Source: JBJSXF01 sp046086225
Lineage (GTDB): Bacteria > Actinomycetota > Acidimicrobiia > IMCC26256 > PALSA-610
Direction: 5' to 3'
DNA: 6,050 nucleotides
Assembly: GCA_046086225.1 (NCBI GenBank)
Contig: JBJSXF010000161.1
Location: forward strand, 1-6,050
In this document: positions 1 through 6,050 of the stretch, piece after piece
Layout of the letters: every line of letters begins with the position of its first letter
Position numbering within the stretch: position 1 is the stretch's first letter
Notes under the pieces: model-generated
What the model saw: only the letters and a program-made list of their open reading frames with translations
What the model was told of the DNA's origin: nothing
Database searches by the model: none
Position numbers and translations under genes: made by a program

Positions 1-674
1 ATCGGAATCCGATCAACGCGCTGACCGGAGAAGGGTGCCCGTTCACTCGCCATGAGAACAACCTCGTCCCCTCGTACTCAGTCCCCGAGGACCTGAGCGC
101 AACCTTCGATTCGATGGTGATCGAGATCGCGCAGTACCGGCTCCACCGCTATCTCGTTGCTCGCGACTCCCGTAGCCCTGCGGTCGGCCTTCATCCGGCT
201 ATCGAGGGAGGCGCGACACTCGACGCGACGTTCCGCATCTCAACCGCTCTCGGCGAGCCCCTTTCGGTGATCGTCGATTCCGCTGGCGACGGGCGCAACG
301 GTCAGTACGTCGACGGGGTCGATCTGCTGCTGATCCGGCTCGCTCAACTCCGCGCACGGCTTCACGATGCCTATGTCGATTCCCGGAACGTGAGGTCTCT
401 CCCCATCGAAGACCGCCGTCTGATTGATGACCTGTCCCGACCCATCTCGCTCGTCGAGGCGAACCTCTTGCACCTGCGGAAGTTGATGCTGCGCCGGATG
501 AGGGACGTGGGAAGAGCGCCGAACGCCAAGGGCGGGGGGAACGCTCGTAAGGCGCTGCGCCTCGTTCTCGACGGCATCGAAGACATCGATCCCGCAGAGG
601 TATCCGCCTTCCTCGAACGGGGTGGAGCAGTTCCGAAGGCTCGGCCGGAGCGAGCCAAGGAGCGTGCTTCGTAA
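1..674 (+). CDS. Unrecognised protein, 3' part of a gene (5' end outside window)
   Basis: I do not recognise this protein. The frame is open from base 3 to a TAA at 672-674, giving at least 223 residues. An ATG at 114 could start a 186-residue form, but I think it is internal. The 37 codons before it have no stop, 29 of them end in G or C although that stretch is only about 59% G+C overall, and no Shine-Dalgarno precedes 114. The upstream part reads NPINALTGEGCPFTRHENN and has the look of a conserved motif. The rest appears mainly helical, with a Leu/Arg-rich stretch near visible residues 155-170 (LLHLRKLMLRRMRD), a Gly-rich GKGGG-like turn and a basic C-terminus. No membrane segment, signal peptide, Cys cluster or clear HNH or PD-(D/E)XK signature is visible. 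Base composition is about 63% G+C over 360 counted bases, against 78-80% in counted lines of holB and tmk. The gene converges on tRNA-Thr and may belong to an integrated element. Confidence 0.75.
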   Translation, partial: RNPINALTGEGCPFTRHENNLVPSYSVPEDLSATFDSMVIEIAQYRLHRYLVARDSRSPAVGLHPAIEGGATLDATFRISTALGEPLSVIVDSAGDGRNGQYVDGVDLLLIRLAQLRARLHDAYVDSRNVRSLPIEDRRLIDDLSRPISLVEANLLHLRKLMLRRMRDVGRAPNAKGGGNARKALRLVLDGIEDIDPAEVSAFLERGGAVPKARPERAKERAS

Positions 675-707
675 CCAGCCGCAACCCGAACCCCGGCCTG
701 ACGCCCC

Positions 708-722
708 GGTTCCCCTGGAACC
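708..722. other. Perfect 6-bp hairpin just past the tRNA 3' end
   Basis: GGTTCC (708-713) and GGAACC (717-722) are exact inverted repeats around a 3-base loop. The hairpin lies two bases past the mature 3' end of tRNA-Thr and 33 bases past the stop codon of the converging gene. It could slow or end transcription from either side, or mark tRNA 3' processing, but no T-run follows it on either strand. It therefore does not meet the standard for an intrinsic terminator. The rest of the 50-base gap (675-724) is C-rich and holds nothing else I can name. Confidence 0.4.
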
Positions 723-724
723 AG

Positions 725-797
725 AGCCGGAGAGGGGATTCGAACCCCTGACCTGCTCATTACGAGTGAGCTGCTCTACCGACTGAGCTACCCCGGC
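725..797 (-). tRNA. tRNA-Thr, anticodon CGT
   Basis: Read on the minus strand, the 73 bases fold as a complete cloverleaf. The acceptor stem GCCGGGG/CTCCGGC has seven pairs, one of them G-T. The D-arm is GCTC-AGTCGGTA-GAGC. The anticodon arm is GCTCA-CTCGTAA-TGAGC, with CGT at positions 34-36, reading ACG (threonine). The variable loop is AGGTC and the T-arm is AGGGG-TTCGAAT-CCCCT. The discriminator base is T, and CCA is not encoded, since the next bases are CTG. G1-C72 and C2-G71 agree with known threonine identity pairs in E. coli. The gene starts 13 bases after the holB stop on the same strand, so it is probably transcribed with holB or from a promoter inside holB. Its 3' end faces the lower-GC unknown gene; tRNA 3' ends are common phage and island integration sites. 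Confidence 0.97.
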
Positions 798-810
798 GGA
801 AGCGCGCAGT

Positions 811-1929
811 CTACCGACCGGCGGGCGGGAGCGTCATGAGCAGCGCGCAGAGCCGCACGAGACCCTTCTCGTTCACCGTGAACGCATGGCGGGCCTCCCG
901 ACAGGCATCGAGCGCCGCGGCCGCCGAGCGGGGCTCGACGTGCACGACCGGCCGGTCGGCGTTGAGGGGCGGCGCCGCGGTGGCGAGCGAATCGCGGTAG
1001 ACCGACTCGATCGCGGTGACCCCCTCGAGCAGCAGGTCGATACGGGCCCGACGGTGCTCCCGCTTGTGCCGCTCGACCATCCGGCGCCGCATCCGGGTGC
1101 CGTCCCGCTCGTCGTACCCGTGCCGTTCGAGATCGGCGGCGAGCTCGGCCAGCTCGGCAGCCTGTCGTTCGGCGAGCGTCGTCGCCGCTGCCTCCACCGC
1201 CCCGTCGAGCTCCTCGGCCAGAGCGAGGGCCGTCGCCCCCGTTCCGTCCACCCGAGCCGGCACCGCCGCGAACGCGTCGCGCAATGCCCGGCCCGGACCC
1301 ACGAGCACCCGGGCCCGGGCGAGTTGACCACCGGCGAGCGCTGCAGCCTGCTTCGCCTCATCGGGCGCCACCCCGTCGGCGACGAGCACGGCGGCAACCG
1401 CCTCGTCGTCGAGCGCTGCGAAATCGACCCGCTGGCAACGCGACCGGATCGTGACGAGCAGATCGTCGGGCGCCGAGGTCACGAGCACGATCACCGTGCG
1501 GTCGGGAGGCTCCTCCAGCGTCTTCAGCAGCGCATTGCCCACCTCGTCGTGCCCGGCCCGGTGGAGCCGCTCGGCCTCGAACAACACGAGCACCTTGCGC
1601 TCCGACTCGACCGGCGCCCGAGCCGCCTCGGGCAGCACCCGCTCCCGCACAACATCGATGAGATACGACGCGGCCTCGGGCTCGAACTCCACCACATCGG
1701 GGTGCAAACCCCGCTGCACGAGCGAGTGGGTGCGCTCGTCGGCGGCGCCGATGAGCAACGCCGCGAACCCCCGGGCCGCAGCCTCGACCCCGGCGCCGCG
1801 CGGCCCGGCGAGGAGGTAGGCGTGCACCGGCCGCTCGGCCGTGCTGCGCAGCGCGGCGACCGCCCGGTTCTGGCCGATCACCCCCGCGAACGGATCGACG
1901 ACCGAATCGGGTGCGCTCGCCGGGGCCAC
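811..1929 (-). CDS. holB: DNA polymerase III clamp loader, delta-prime subunit
   Basis: This 372-residue protein is the delta-prime subunit of the clamp loader, which places the sliding clamp on primed DNA. Its N-terminal AAA+ domain begins with the family pattern FAGVIGQNRAVAALR (residues 14-28). The P-loop is degenerate: GPRGAGVE (42-49) has Val48 where Lys is expected. The Walker B strand KVLVLFEAER lacks the usual DEAD-type acids. NALLKTLEEPP (132-142) and the SRC motif (163-165) are intact. Delta-prime is often ATPase-inactive and supplies the SRC arginine to its neighbour in the ring, so this fits the role. The usual four-Cys zinc module before the HPDV motif (76-79) is absent; the only cysteines are 165, 343 and 361. 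The GTG at 1929 is the only plausible start, because the in-frame codon at 1939-1941 is the tmk stop, 9 bases upstream. A weak AGG at 1938-1940 could serve as ribosome site. Confidence 0.93.
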   Translation of the reverse strand: MAPASAPDSVVDPFAGVIGQNRAVAALRSTAERPVHAYLLAGPRGAGVEAAARGFAALLIGAADERTHSLVQRGLHPDVVEFEPEAASYLIDVVRERVLPEAARAPVESERKVLVLFEAERLHRAGHDEVGNALLKTLEEPPDRTVIVLVTSAPDDLLVTIRSRCQRVDFAALDDEAVAAVLVADGVAPDEAKQAAALAGGQLARARVLVGPGRALRDAFAAVPARVDGTGATALALAEELDGAVEAAATTLAERQAAELAELAADLERHGYDERDGTRMRRRMVERHKREHRRARIDLLLEGVTAIESVYRDSLATAAPPLNADRPVVHVEPRSAAAALDACREARHAFTVNEKGLVRLCALLMTLPPAGR

Positions 1930-1938
1930 GCCCCGAGC

Positions 1939-2547
1939 CTACGACCCGACCGGGAGCACCGCCCCGAGCACGACCCGCACCCGGTCGGCCACCGCCTCGG
2001 GCGTCCCCGACCCGTCGACCACGAGCCAGTCGCGCTCCGGCGCGAGGTCGCGGTACGCGGCCCGCACCCGCGCGTGGAAGTCGGCCCCCGCCCGCTCCAT
2101 CCGGTCGCGGACCCCGCCCACGCGCGCCTCGGCCACGGCATCGGCCACGTCGAGCACCACCACCGCGTCGGGGACGAGCCCCCCGGCCGCGAACTCGCAC
2201 CACTGCTCGGCCTCGGCGACCCCGAGCCCGCGCGCCACCCCTTGGTAGGCGATCGTCGACGGCGAGAACCGATCGCACACCACCACCGCGCCCCGGGCGA
2301 GCGCAGGCCGAATGACCTCGGCGACGTGCTGGGCCCGGTCGGCGAGCATGAGCAGCAGCTCGGCGGTCGGGGCCAACCCGTCATCACCGTGGAGCAGCGT
2401 CTCGCGGATCCGGCGCCCGGTCGGCGTGTCGCCCGGCTCGAACGTCGTCACCACCTCGAGCCCCTCGGCCGCGAGCCGCGCCGAGAGCAACCCCACCTGG
2501 GTGCTCTTACCGCTCCCCTCACCGCCCTCGAGGACGACGAACGTCAC
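1939..2547 (-). CDS. tmk: Thymidylate kinase (dTMP kinase)
   Basis: Tmk phosphorylates dTMP to dTDP with ATP, an essential step to dTTP, in the cytoplasm. The 202 residues are a normal length. The P-loop is GGEGSGKST (8-16). It is followed by the dTMP-binding EPG (37-39), although this site reads FEPGD where REPGG is common. DRAQH (70-74) and DRFSPSTIAYQG (92-103) are the other substrate-binding motifs. A LID region with Arg147, Arg149 and Arg152 leads to the FHARVRAAY stretch (157-165). The P-loop has no arginine and the LID is arginine-rich, which suggests the E. coli-like type II class. The GTG at 2547 overlaps the transporter stop as GTGA, with a GAGG ribosome site at 2555-2558, seven bases upstream. 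That supports this start and translational coupling. The same frame stays open upstream to 4014, but that stretch is a shadow of the transporter gene. In Streptomyces a transporter and this kinase are fused (from memory). Confidence 0.95.
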   Translation of the reverse strand: MTFVVLEGGEGSGKSTQVGLLSARLAAEGLEVVTTFEPGDTPTGRRIRETLLHGDDGLAPTAELLLMLADRAQHVAEVIRPALARGAVVVCDRFSPSTIAYQGVARGLGVAEAEQWCEFAAGGLVPDAVVVLDVADAVAEARVGGVRDRMERAGADFHARVRAAYRDLAPERDWLVVDGSGTPEAVADRVRVVLGAVLPVGS

Positions 2548-3989
2548 GCCCCCGCCTCGTCCGCCGGGCCGTCGGCAACCGGCGAACCGCTCGCCGTCAC
2601 GGCGGCAACCGCCCCGGCACTGCGCATCCGCCGCCGCGCCGCCAGGCCCGAACCGACCGTGATGAGACCGCCGAGGATGAGCGCGGGCCGCACCCCCGGC
2701 ATGGCGAGACTCGCCGAACCGATCGAGAGCTCCCCGTCGAAGAACTCCTCGAACACCCACCCGAGCCCCGAGGCGACGAACGGCGACAGTGTGAGCGACA
2801 GCAGCAGGCTGAGCCGCACGACCGTGTAGAGGGTGCCGAACATGCGACCCCGCATCTCGTCGGTCACCGACTCCTGCAGCAGCGTGAAACCGGTCACGTA
2901 GCCGCACCCGGCCGCCGAGCCGATCGCCCCCACCACCACGATCGTGAGCGCCAGCGTCTGCAGGAACGCCACCACGATGATCGCCGTTCCCGTCGCGATC
3001 ACCGCCGCGGTGAACACCGCGGGCCGGGGCAGGTAGCGCTGCACGAGGAGCAGCGTCACCACGCCGATCGCCGCGCCGAACCCGAACGCGGTCATGAGGA
3101 ACCCGAAGGCGGACGGGTCGGCGCCGAGCACATCGGTCGTGAAGAGCGCGCCGAGCGGCACCACGCACCCGCCGCCGAGCAGCCCGCCGGCCAGACCGAC
3201 CATCACGCCCCGCACGATCGCGTTCGACCGGATGAACTTCAGCCCGTCGACGACGTCCCGCCAGATCTGCCGGGTGAGGTCCCGCGCATCGCGACCGTGA
3301 CGTCCGTTGTCGTGCGGGATGACCAGACCGGAGATGAGGATCGCCGACGCGCAGAAGGTGAGCGCATCCACCCACAGCGCGAGCGACACCTGTTCGGGTC
3401 GCAGCCGGGAGAGCGCATCGAAGCCGCTCAGCCACGCCGACACGGCCGCGAGCAGCGCGAACATCACCGACCCGAGCGGCATCGTGCCGAACGCCGCGAA
3501 CATGCCGAGCGAGTTCGCCGCGGCCAGCTGATCGGGATCCTTCACGATGTTCGGGACCGTCGCGTCCTTGGCCGGACCCCACAGCAGCGTGAGCACCTCC
3601 AGCAGGAACGACACGACGACGAGGCCCACCACGGTGTCCCAGTACGGCAGCAGCACGAGCAGGCCGGCCCGGCCCAGGTCGGTCGAGACCATCACGATCT
3701 TGCGGTTCCACCGGTCGACGAGCGCCCCGCCGAGCGGCGCCAGCAGGAAACCGGGGAGCATCCGGGCCACCAGCACGAAGCCGACGGCGTTGGCCGACAC
3801 CGCCGAGGCGAGCGAGATGATGGCGATGACACCCGTCCAGTCGCCGATGCTCGACAGCATCTGGGCGGTGAACAGCCGGGGGAACCCCTTGGCCCGGAAC
3901 ACCCGCCACGGCGCCGGCGGGATCGGCTCCTGATCGGGGGCGAGCGGGATGAAAGGGACGGCGGCCGGATCGCTGACGGGCTCGCTCAC
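2544..3989 (-). CDS. MFS transporter, EntS/MFS_3-like
   Basis: This is a 481-residue inner-membrane major facilitator with about 12 hydrophobic segments between residues 45 and 455. A Pro-rich cytoplasmic N-terminus (1-35) and a short Ala/Gly/Asp tail flank the membrane part. The loop between helices 2 and 3 carries motif A as GGALVDRWNRKIV (87-99). VPNIVKDPDQLAAANSL (145-161) and DEMRGRMFGTL (377-387) are typical of the MFS_3 branch that includes the enterobactin exporter EntS and macrolide efflux pumps. The substrate cannot be told from sequence. The start is GTG at 3989: a TAG in the same frame at 4002-4004 blocks anything longer, and no strong ribosome site is seen (TAGG at 4001-4004, 12-base region upstream). 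Residue 30 is another possible GTG start. The gene lies 39 bases after topA and overlaps tmk by four bases. From memory, Streptomyces has this transporter type fused to Tmk; here it is a separate protein. Confidence 0.88.
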   Translation of the reverse strand: MSEPVSDPAAVPFIPLAPDQEPIPPAPWRVFRAKGFPRLFTAQMLSSIGDWTGVIAIISLASAVSANAVGFVLVARMLPGFLLAPLGGALVDRWNRKIVMVSTDLGRAGLLVLLPYWDTVVGLVVVSFLLEVLTLLWGPAKDATVPNIVKDPDQLAAANSLGMFAAFGTMPLGSVMFALLAAVSAWLSGFDALSRLRPEQVSLALWVDALTFCASAILISGLVIPHDNGRHGRDARDLTRQIWRDVVDGLKFIRSNAIVRGVMVGLAGGLLGGGCVVPLGALFTTDVLGADPSAFGFLMTAFGFGAAIGVVTLLLVQRYLPRPAVFTAAVIATGTAIIVVAFLQTLALTIVVVGAIGSAAGCGYVTGFTLLQESVTDEMRGRMFGTLYTVVRLSLLLSLTLSPFVASGLGWVFEEFFDGELSIGSASLAMPGVRPALILGGLITVGSGLAARRRMRSAGAVAAVTASGSPVADGPADEAGA

Positions 3990-4009
3990 GCGGTTGCGAG
4001 CCTAGGGGG

Positions 4010-4029
4010 GCCACCGCCCGCCGGGTGGC
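4010..4029 (-). other. Small hairpin in the topA-transporter gap
   Basis: GCCACC and GGTGGC form a 6-bp stem around an 8-base GC-rich loop, beginning at the last base of the topA stop codon. A run of six C follows on the minus strand rather than a T-run, so it is unlikely to stop transcription. It might adjust the ratio of topA to downstream message. It could also be chance in such GC-rich DNA. Confidence 0.25.
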
Positions 4030-6050
4030 TACTCGCCGGGTTCGGGCCCGGGTTCCGGCCCGGTCTCGGTCCCGCTCCCCGTCGCCAGGCGGGGCGCCGC
4101 CTTCCTCGCGACCGTCTTCTTCGCCGCCTTCTTCTTGGCGGTCTTCTTCGCCGTCTTCTTGGCCGGGGCCTTCTTCTTGGCCGCCGACTTCTTCTTGGCC
4201 GGGGCCTTCTTCTTCGCGGTCTTCTTCGCCCGACCCCCACCGGCCGCTTCCCGAGCCCGCAGGAGCGCCACCGCCTCCTCGAGCGTGAGCCCACCCGGGT
4301 CGACGCCCTTGGGCACCGTGGCGTTCACCGAGCCGTCGGTCACGTAGGGGCCGTAGCGGCCGTCGAGCACCCGGACTGCCGCCCCGCTGTCGGGATGCTC
4401 GCCCAGCTCGGCGATCGGCGGCTTGGCCTGACGACCACGGCCCCGCTTCGGCAGCAGGTAGAGCGCCTCGGCTTCGGCCACCGTGACCGTGAGGATCTGG
4501 GTGTCGTCGGCCAGGCTGCGGGTCTCGCCGTCGGCCCGCTTCAGGTAAGGCCCGAACCGACCGGGCGAGGCGAGGATCTCCCGGCCCTCCGCGTCGGCGC
4601 CCACCAGCCGGGGCAGCGACAGCAACACGAGCGCCTCGTCGAGCGTGAGGGTCTCGGGCGACTGGAACGACAGCAGCGACGCCCGCTTGGGCTTCTGCTT
4701 CTTCGCACCCGGCTCCGCCTCCCCCACCTGCACGTACGGGCCGAACCGACCGACCAGCACGAACACGTCGAGCCCCGTCGCCGGATCGACCCCGAGCGTC
4801 TGGGGGCCGGCGGCCTTCGCTGCGAGGAACTCGAGCGCCCGCTCGACCGACATCTCATCGGGCGCGATGTCATCGGGAATCGAGGCCGTCTCCTCGCCGG
4901 CCGCCACGAACGGCCCGTACCGGCCGACGCGGACCACCACGTCCCGGCCCGTGTCGTCGGTACCGATCGGGATCGTGCTCACCGCCCGCGGGTCGATCTC
5001 GCCGAGCAGGTCGGTCGACACGAGCTCGCGGAGCCCCGGCGTGCCGTTGCCGAAGTAGAAGGTGTCGAGCCACTTGTCACGCTCGGCGCTGCCGTTCGCG
5101 ATCTGGTCGAGCGCCTCCTCCATCGTCGCGGTGAACGAGTAGTCGACGAGATGCCCGAAGCGCTGCTCGAGCAGGTTCGTCACCCCGAAGGCCACCCACG
5201 CGGGAACGAGCGCTGTGCCCCGCTTCCACACGTAGCCGCGATCCTGGATCGTTCCGACCACCGCCGCGTAGGTGGACGGACGGCCGATGCCCCGCTCCTC
5301 GAGCTCCTTCACGAGCGACGGCTCGGTGAAACGGGCGGGCGGCTTCGTCTCGTGACCCGAGGTGCGCAGGTCGGAGCAGTCGACCTTGTCGCCCTGGGCG
5401 ACCGGCGGGAACCGACGCTCCTCCTCGGCGTCGGCCTCACCCTCGGCCGGCTCCTCCTCGTAGACGCGCCGCCAGCCGAGGAAGTCGTACGCCTTCCCCG
5501 ACGCCCGGAACACCACCGACTCGTCGTCGGTCGTCGTCGAGGCCAGGCGGATCGTGAGCCGCCGACCGCGGGCGTCGGCCATCTGACAGGCCACCGTGCG
5601 GTTCCACACCAGCTCGTAGACCCGGGCCTCGTCGGCGTCGAGCTCGCCCCGCACTTCCTCGGGACCGCGGATGCGCTCCCCCGCGGGCCTGATCGCCTCG
5701 TGCGCCTCTTGCGCGTTCTTGACCTTTCGCTTGTAGAGGCGAGGCTGATTCGGGAGGTAGCTCGTCCCGTACAGCTCGCGGATCTGTCGGCGCGCCGCGT
5801 CGAGCGCGGTGTCCGAGAGCGTGGTCGAGTCGGTACGCATGTACGTGATGTAGCCGTTCTCGTAGAGGCGCTGCGCCGCGCGCATCGTCCGAGAGGAGCT
5901 GAAGCGCAGCTTGCGTCCCGCCTCTTGCTGCAGCGTCGACGTCATGAACGGCGCCATCGGCGAGCGACGGTACGGCTTCGTCACGAGCGAGGTGACCGTG
6001 AAGCGCGAGGTCGCGAGCTCTTCCGCGAGCTTTCGAGCCTCGGCCTCCGG
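4029..6050 (-). CDS. topA: DNA topoisomerase I (type IA), C-terminal 673 residues; 5' end outside window
   Basis: TopA relaxes negative supercoils by cutting one strand through a phosphotyrosine. The visible part lacks the TOPRIM domain, which must lie outside the window. Numbering from the window edge, the catalytic tyrosine is Tyr70 in GYITYMRTDS (codon 5841-5843) with Arg72 beside it. HEAIRP (117-122) and GIGRPSTYA (254-262) are conserved core motifs. An acidic Glu-rich linker lies near 198-213. Four topoisomerase C-terminal repeats follow, marked by GRYGPFV (376), GRFGPYV (434), GRFGPYL (497) and GRYGPYV (564). There are no CxxC zinc fingers, unlike E. coli TopA. Residues 608-653 form a lysine-rich tail, followed by a 20-residue Gly/Glu/Pro end. 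This build matches actinobacterial TopA, where repeats and basic tail bind DNA and support processive relaxation. It is the first visible gene of the probable operon. Confidence 0.97.
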   Translation of the reverse strand, partial: PEAEARKLAEELATSRFTVTSLVTKPYRRSPMAPFMTSTLQQEAGRKLRFSSSRTMRAAQRLYENGYITYMRTDSTTLSDTALDAARRQIRELYGTSYLPNQPRLYKRKVKNAQEAHEAIRPAGERIRGPEEVRGELDADEARVYELVWNRTVACQMADARGRRLTIRLASTTTDDESVVFRASGKAYDFLGWRRVYEEEPAEGEADAEEERRFPPVAQGDKVDCSDLRTSGHETKPPARFTEPSLVKELEERGIGRPSTYAAVVGTIQDRGYVWKRGTALVPAWVAFGVTNLLEQRFGHLVDYSFTATMEEALDQIANGSAERDKWLDTFYFGNGTPGLRELVSTDLLGEIDPRAVSTIPIGTDDTGRDVVVRVGRYGPFVAAGEETASIPDDIAPDEMSVERALEFLAAKAAGPQTLGVDPATGLDVFVLVGRFGPYVQVGEAEPGAKKQKPKRASLLSFQSPETLTLDEALVLLSLPRLVGADAEGREILASPGRFGPYLKRADGETRSLADDTQILTVTVAEAEALYLLPKRGRGRQAKPPIAELGEHPDSGAAVRVLDGRYGPYVTDGSVNATVPKGVDPGGLTLEEAVALLRAREAAGGGRAKKTAKKKAPAKKKSAAKKKAPAKKTAKKTAKKKAAKKTVARKAAPRLATGSGTETGPEPGPEPGE
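4092..4229 (-). repeat. Lysine-rich (KK/KKK-A-P/T) tail repeat of TopA
   Basis: These 46 codons encode 21 lysines and one arginine, in KK or KKK groups separated by Ala, Thr, Pro or Ser. Nearly all the lysine codons are AAG, so the plus strand shows CTT tracts. A 24-base unit is repeated exactly at 4155-4178 and 4191-4214, spaced 36 bases (12 codons) apart. The DNA is therefore prone to in-frame gain or loss of units. The protein segment resembles the basic tails of actinobacterial TopA and of histone H1-like proteins, and should bind DNA without sequence preference. Confidence 0.9.

Noticed and set aside
371..760. A minus-strand frame starting MSRSGVRIPSP
   Set aside because: That start is a translation of the tRNA T-arm, a common false gene. 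The rest is antisense to the better-supported plus-strand gene.
1358..2278. A 306-codon minus-strand frame across holB and tmk
   Set aside because: Its composition is almost all Arg, Gly and Ala with no motif, and it overlaps both real genes in another frame.
886..2829. A 647-codon open frame on the plus strand opposite holB, tmk and the transporter end
   Set aside because: Its product is dominated by Arg, His, Pro, Gly and Glu with no domain, and it lies antisense to three well-supported genes. Long antisense frames are expected at 75-80% G+C.
1939..4014. A single 691-codon minus-strand gene containing tmk
   Set aside because: Upstream of 2547 the translation is Arg/Gly/Ala-rich shadow of the transporter gene, which has clear membrane segments and motif A in its own frame. 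Only the GTG-started part is Tmk.
4010..4029. An intrinsic terminator after topA
   Set aside because: The stem is short and is followed by C residues, not T residues. The next gene starts only 39 bases on in the same direction.
4135..4347. A plus-strand Phe/Ala-rich frame that looks like a small membrane protein
   Set aside because: It is the antisense of the AAG lysine codons of the TopA tail, which read CTT/TTC on the plus strand.
4029..5000. Zinc-finger repeats at the TopA C-terminus, as in E. coli
   Set aside because: There are no CxxC pairs in the visible protein. The C-terminal repeats are the Cys-free GR(Y/F)GP type.
1..6050. CRISPR array, insertion sequence, toxin-antitoxin pair or known defence operon
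   Set aside because: No regularly spaced repeats, terminal inverted repeats, transposase or paired small genes were seen. Four of the five protein genes are housekeeping or transporter types.

Overview
The window looks like chromosomal DNA of a high-GC actinobacterium. Hand-counted lines inside holB and tmk are 78-80% G+C. The gene order topA, MFS transporter, tmk, holB matches, from memory, the actinobacterial arrangement in which Streptomyces carries a fused MFS-thymidylate kinase protein between topA and holB. The topoisomerase ends in a lysine-rich tail of the type known from actinobacteria. The Acidimicrobiia are a possible class, but that is only an impression.

From right to left on the minus strand there is a compact probable operon: topA (4029-6050, 5' part outside the window), an MFS transporter of the EntS/MFS_3 type (2544-3989), thymidylate kinase tmk (1939-2547) and holB, the clamp-loader delta-prime subunit (811-1929). 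Gaps are 39, -4 and 9 bases. A tRNA-Thr(CGT) gene (725-797) follows holB by 13 bases on the same strand. Three products serve replication: TopA relaxes negative supercoils, Tmk makes dTDP for dTTP synthesis, and delta-prime is part of the clamp loader. The transporter is the odd member.

Left of the tRNA 3' end the character changes. The plus strand carries the 3' part of one unrecognised gene (1-674) that converges on the tRNA. It is about 63% G+C over the lines counted, clearly lower than the operon. A lower-GC unknown gene abutting a tRNA 3' end is the usual look of an integrated island edge, but no integrase or second attachment site is in view.

There is no stretch over 300 bases without a gene. 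I saw no CRISPR array, insertion sequence, riboswitch or convincing promoter. The core is ordinary housekeeping. The most interesting points are the split MFS/Tmk arrangement with a G-run beside its overlap, the ATPase-dead and zinc-less delta-prime, and the unknown gene at the possible island edge.
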